NCBI GenBank assembly: GCA_038884575.1
Contig: JAWABQ010000017.1
Span: 1 to 14,653 of the forward strand
Direction of reading: 5' to 3'
DNA: 14,653 nucleotides
Source of the DNA: JAWAAW01 sp038884575
GTDB lineage: Archaea; Nanobdellota; Nanobdellia; Woesearchaeales; ARS49
The translations under genes were made by a program, and so were the position numbers. Within the stretch, counting starts at the first letter, position 1; every line of letters begins with the position of its first letter. The notes under the pieces were generated by a model, which did no database searches, had not been told where the DNA came from, and saw nothing but the letters and a program-made list of their open reading frames with translations. Below are positions 13,675 through 14,653 of the stretch, in pieces.

Positions 13675-14322
13675 TTATTCCCCGAAGTGCGAGAACCAGT
13701 CGCACATTTCGCAGTCCTTGTGGTTTTTTGGCGGTTTTGATTGCTTGAGGACTGCTGCTGCGTCATTCATGATTTTTTGTATTCTGTTTGGGTTGAGCTC
13801 AAGTTTTCTTGTTTCTGTCTTGAAAATGATTCCCTTGTCTGGTGTTCCTGAGTCTGCAGTGTAATAAATGAGGTATCCGTAGTTTGCTGTTTTGTAATTG
13901 TTTTTTTGGAGCAGGAATGCGTACGCGTCAAGCTGGATTTGGTAAAGCTGTAATAGTTCTCCTTCTTTTGGGCTTGCTGTCTTGTTGTCTATCGGCACAA
14001 GTTCGCCTTTTTTGTTGATCAGGCAATCGTCCATTTTTCCCCTTAATTCGGCATTGGTGTTTGGGTCTTTGTAAGAGAGCCAGTGCCTGATTTTGTCTGC
14101 TGTTTGCTTGTCAACAAGCGTTTCAGGCAAGCCTTTCAATGAGGGAGGCAATGAATTCCTGTAACCGTCATAGTAGTCTTTTGTTAATGAGTCCATTCTG
14201 ATGAGTATGCCTGGCATGGGAAAGCTTGGAGGCATTTTCTTGTGATAATCCCTCCAAAAACATGCAGGACACTGGAGGAAAGAACCTAATTTGCTCGGCG
14301 AGAGTTTGATGATGTCAGCCAT
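13675..14322 (-). CDS. PD-(D/E)XK nuclease with CxxC...CxxC, 215 aa
   Basis: A RecB/Cas4-like nuclease fold of the usual small size. The N-terminal IIKLSPSKLGSFLQCPACFW is the family LSxSxLxxFxxCPxxF motif and carries C18 and C21. D98 (RGKMDD) and D112-N-K114 (VPIDNKTA) form the catalytic D...(D/E)xK pair, and Q128, Q130 and Y134 in YQIQLDAY form the conserved helix. C204 and C207 (CEMCDW) end the protein, so four Cys could bind an Fe-S cluster or zinc. A possible start at 14343 would add seven residues (MICFFSF). I prefer 14322 because the TATA box at 14347-14354 puts transcription start at about 14324. It converges on the polymerase-like gene, 8 bp apart, and may act with it on DNA ends. 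Confidence 0.85.
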   Translation of the reverse strand: MADIIKLSPSKLGSFLQCPACFWRDYHKKMPPSFPMPGILIRMDSLTKDYYDGYRNSLPPSLKGLPETLVDKQTADKIRHWLSYKDPNTNAELRGKMDDCLINKKGELVPIDNKTASPKEGELLQLYQIQLDAYAFLLQKNNYKTANYGYLIYYTADSGTPDKGIIFKTETRKLELNPNRIQKIMNDAAAVLKQSKPPKNHKDCEMCDWFSHFGE

Positions 14323-14346
14323 GAAGGAGAAAAAGCAAATCATAAG

Positions 14347-14354
14347 TATATAAA
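14347..14354 (-). promoter_or_regulatory. TATA box of the 215-aa nuclease gene
   Basis: TTTATATA on the minus strand is centred 28-29 bp before the ATG at 14322, like the other leaderless genes of the window, and decides between the two candidate starts. Confidence 0.6.
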
Positions 14355-14380
14355 TTGTTATGAAAAAGCAACAAATAAGA

Positions 14381-14420
14381 ACACCTTAAAGGCACTGCGG
14401 TGCAACAATACACCCCTCAC
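14381..14420 (+). repeat. Dispersed intergenic repeat, partial copy C
   Basis: The stretch CCTTAAAGGCACTGCGGTGC followed by AACAATACACCCCTCAC matches copy B in all but three of about 37 positions, at an offset of 63 bp, forming a partial direct repeat. It contains the hairpin GCAC-TGCG-GTGC. The 3' half of the unit, including the GAGTTCGGAGA end, is missing or too diverged to see. It lies upstream of the 215-aa nuclease gene, beyond its TATA box. Confidence 0.65.
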
Positions 14421-14443
14421 AACAACTGCATTAAACAGCGCTA

Positions 14444-14525
14444 ACTCCATAAAGGCACTGTGGTGCAACAATACACTCCTCACTCAATGCGCTCCTAATT
14501 CCATTATGTCGCGCGAGTTCGGAGA
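14444..14525 (+). repeat. Dispersed intergenic repeat, copy B
   Basis: An 82-bp unit starting ACTCCATAAAGGCACTG and ending CGAGTTCGGAGA, alignable over its length with copy A at 4853-4933 on the opposite strand. Its hairpin is GCAC-TGTG-GTGC. It ends 2 bp before the stop codon of the RelE-like gene. The central part (about 14488-14510) is the least conserved between copies. Confidence 0.7.
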
Positions 14526-14527
14526 AA

Positions 14528-14653
14528 TTATATAACATAAATCTTATCGTGATGGTCATAATCCTCAATTATCACTGTCTTTGTTGTTTCATTGACCGAA
14601 AATACAAGGACAAAGCTCTTGTCGATGTGAATACGTTTTAAATGCTGCAAAGG
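14528..14653 (-). CDS. RelE/ParE-family toxin, C-terminal 41 residues only
   Basis: Partial: the gene enters from beyond the right edge and stops with TAA at 14530-14528. The visible end has the pattern of a RelE-fold mRNA interferase: LKRIHIDKSFVLVFSV as two beta strands, a turn NETTK, then TVIIEDYDHHDKIY, the final strand with the DHHDxIY ending common in archaeal RelE-like toxins. The usual target is mRNA in the ribosome. The upstream part and any antitoxin gene are outside the window, so I cannot tell whether a complete toxin-antitoxin pair exists. Confidence 0.7.
   Translation of the reverse strand, partial: PLQHLKRIHIDKSFVLVFSVNETTKTVIIEDYDHHDKIYVI

Noticed and set aside
13675..14322. 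Cas4 of a CRISPR-Cas adaptation module
   Set aside because: The fold family fits, but there is no cas1, cas2, effector gene or CRISPR array in the window, and the catalytic motif is D-N-K rather than the usual ExK. Only the broader PD-(D/E)XK label is supported.

Overview
The window looks like a piece of an archaeal chromosome, probably from a small-genome DPANN-type lineage (inference). The evidence is ribosomal proteins L37e and S8e, an archaeal LSm protein, a tRNA-Leu without an encoded CCA, TATA boxes 24-29 bp upstream of several start codons (leaderless initiation), occasional GGTG-type Shine-Dalgarno sites, and a candidate S-layer precursor. TAA, TAG and TGA are all used as stops. There is no CRISPR array, integrase or recognisable insertion sequence.

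Layout. Positions 1-529 (-) hold the start of a secreted S-layer-like protein. A two-helix membrane protein (713-973, +) diverges from it, followed by tRNA-Leu(UAG) at 1036-1119. On the minus strand lie an LSm/L37e pair (1532-1128) and, upstream of it, a membrane-anchored beta-propeller protein with calcium-type loops (1968-3329) closely followed by a 120-aa protein of unknown function. S8e (3416-3802, +) diverges from the propeller gene across one palindromic TATA box, and a GTG-start multi-HTH protein follows (3851-4741, +). A compact minus-strand operon, 7676 down to 4955, encodes two DsbA-fold thiol oxidoreductases and a SufS-type cysteine desulfurase. A second small HTH-like protein (7807-8322, +) diverges from that operon.

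The most unusual part is 8489-14322. An 831-aa protein with a C-terminal PD-(D/E)XK (RecB/Cas4-like) nuclease domain and many cysteines (8489-10984, -) diverges from an 877-aa B-family DNA polymerase homologue (11033-13666, +). The polymerase homologue keeps the three 3'-5' exonuclease motifs but appears to have lost the polymerase catalytic aspartates. Both genes start 24-25 bp from the centre of a single 20-bp near-perfect palindrome with an ATTTAAAT core, so they are probably expressed together. A 215-aa PD-(D/E)XK nuclease with a CxxC...CxxC pattern (13675-14322, -) converges on the polymerase-like gene, 8 bp away. I infer a three-nuclease DNA repair or defence module and do not recognise it as a named system.

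Two intergenic regions (about 4800-4933 and 14381-14525) carry copies of a dispersed repeat whose small hairpin shows a compensatory base change. The window ends inside the C-terminus of a RelE-like toxin (14528-14653, -).
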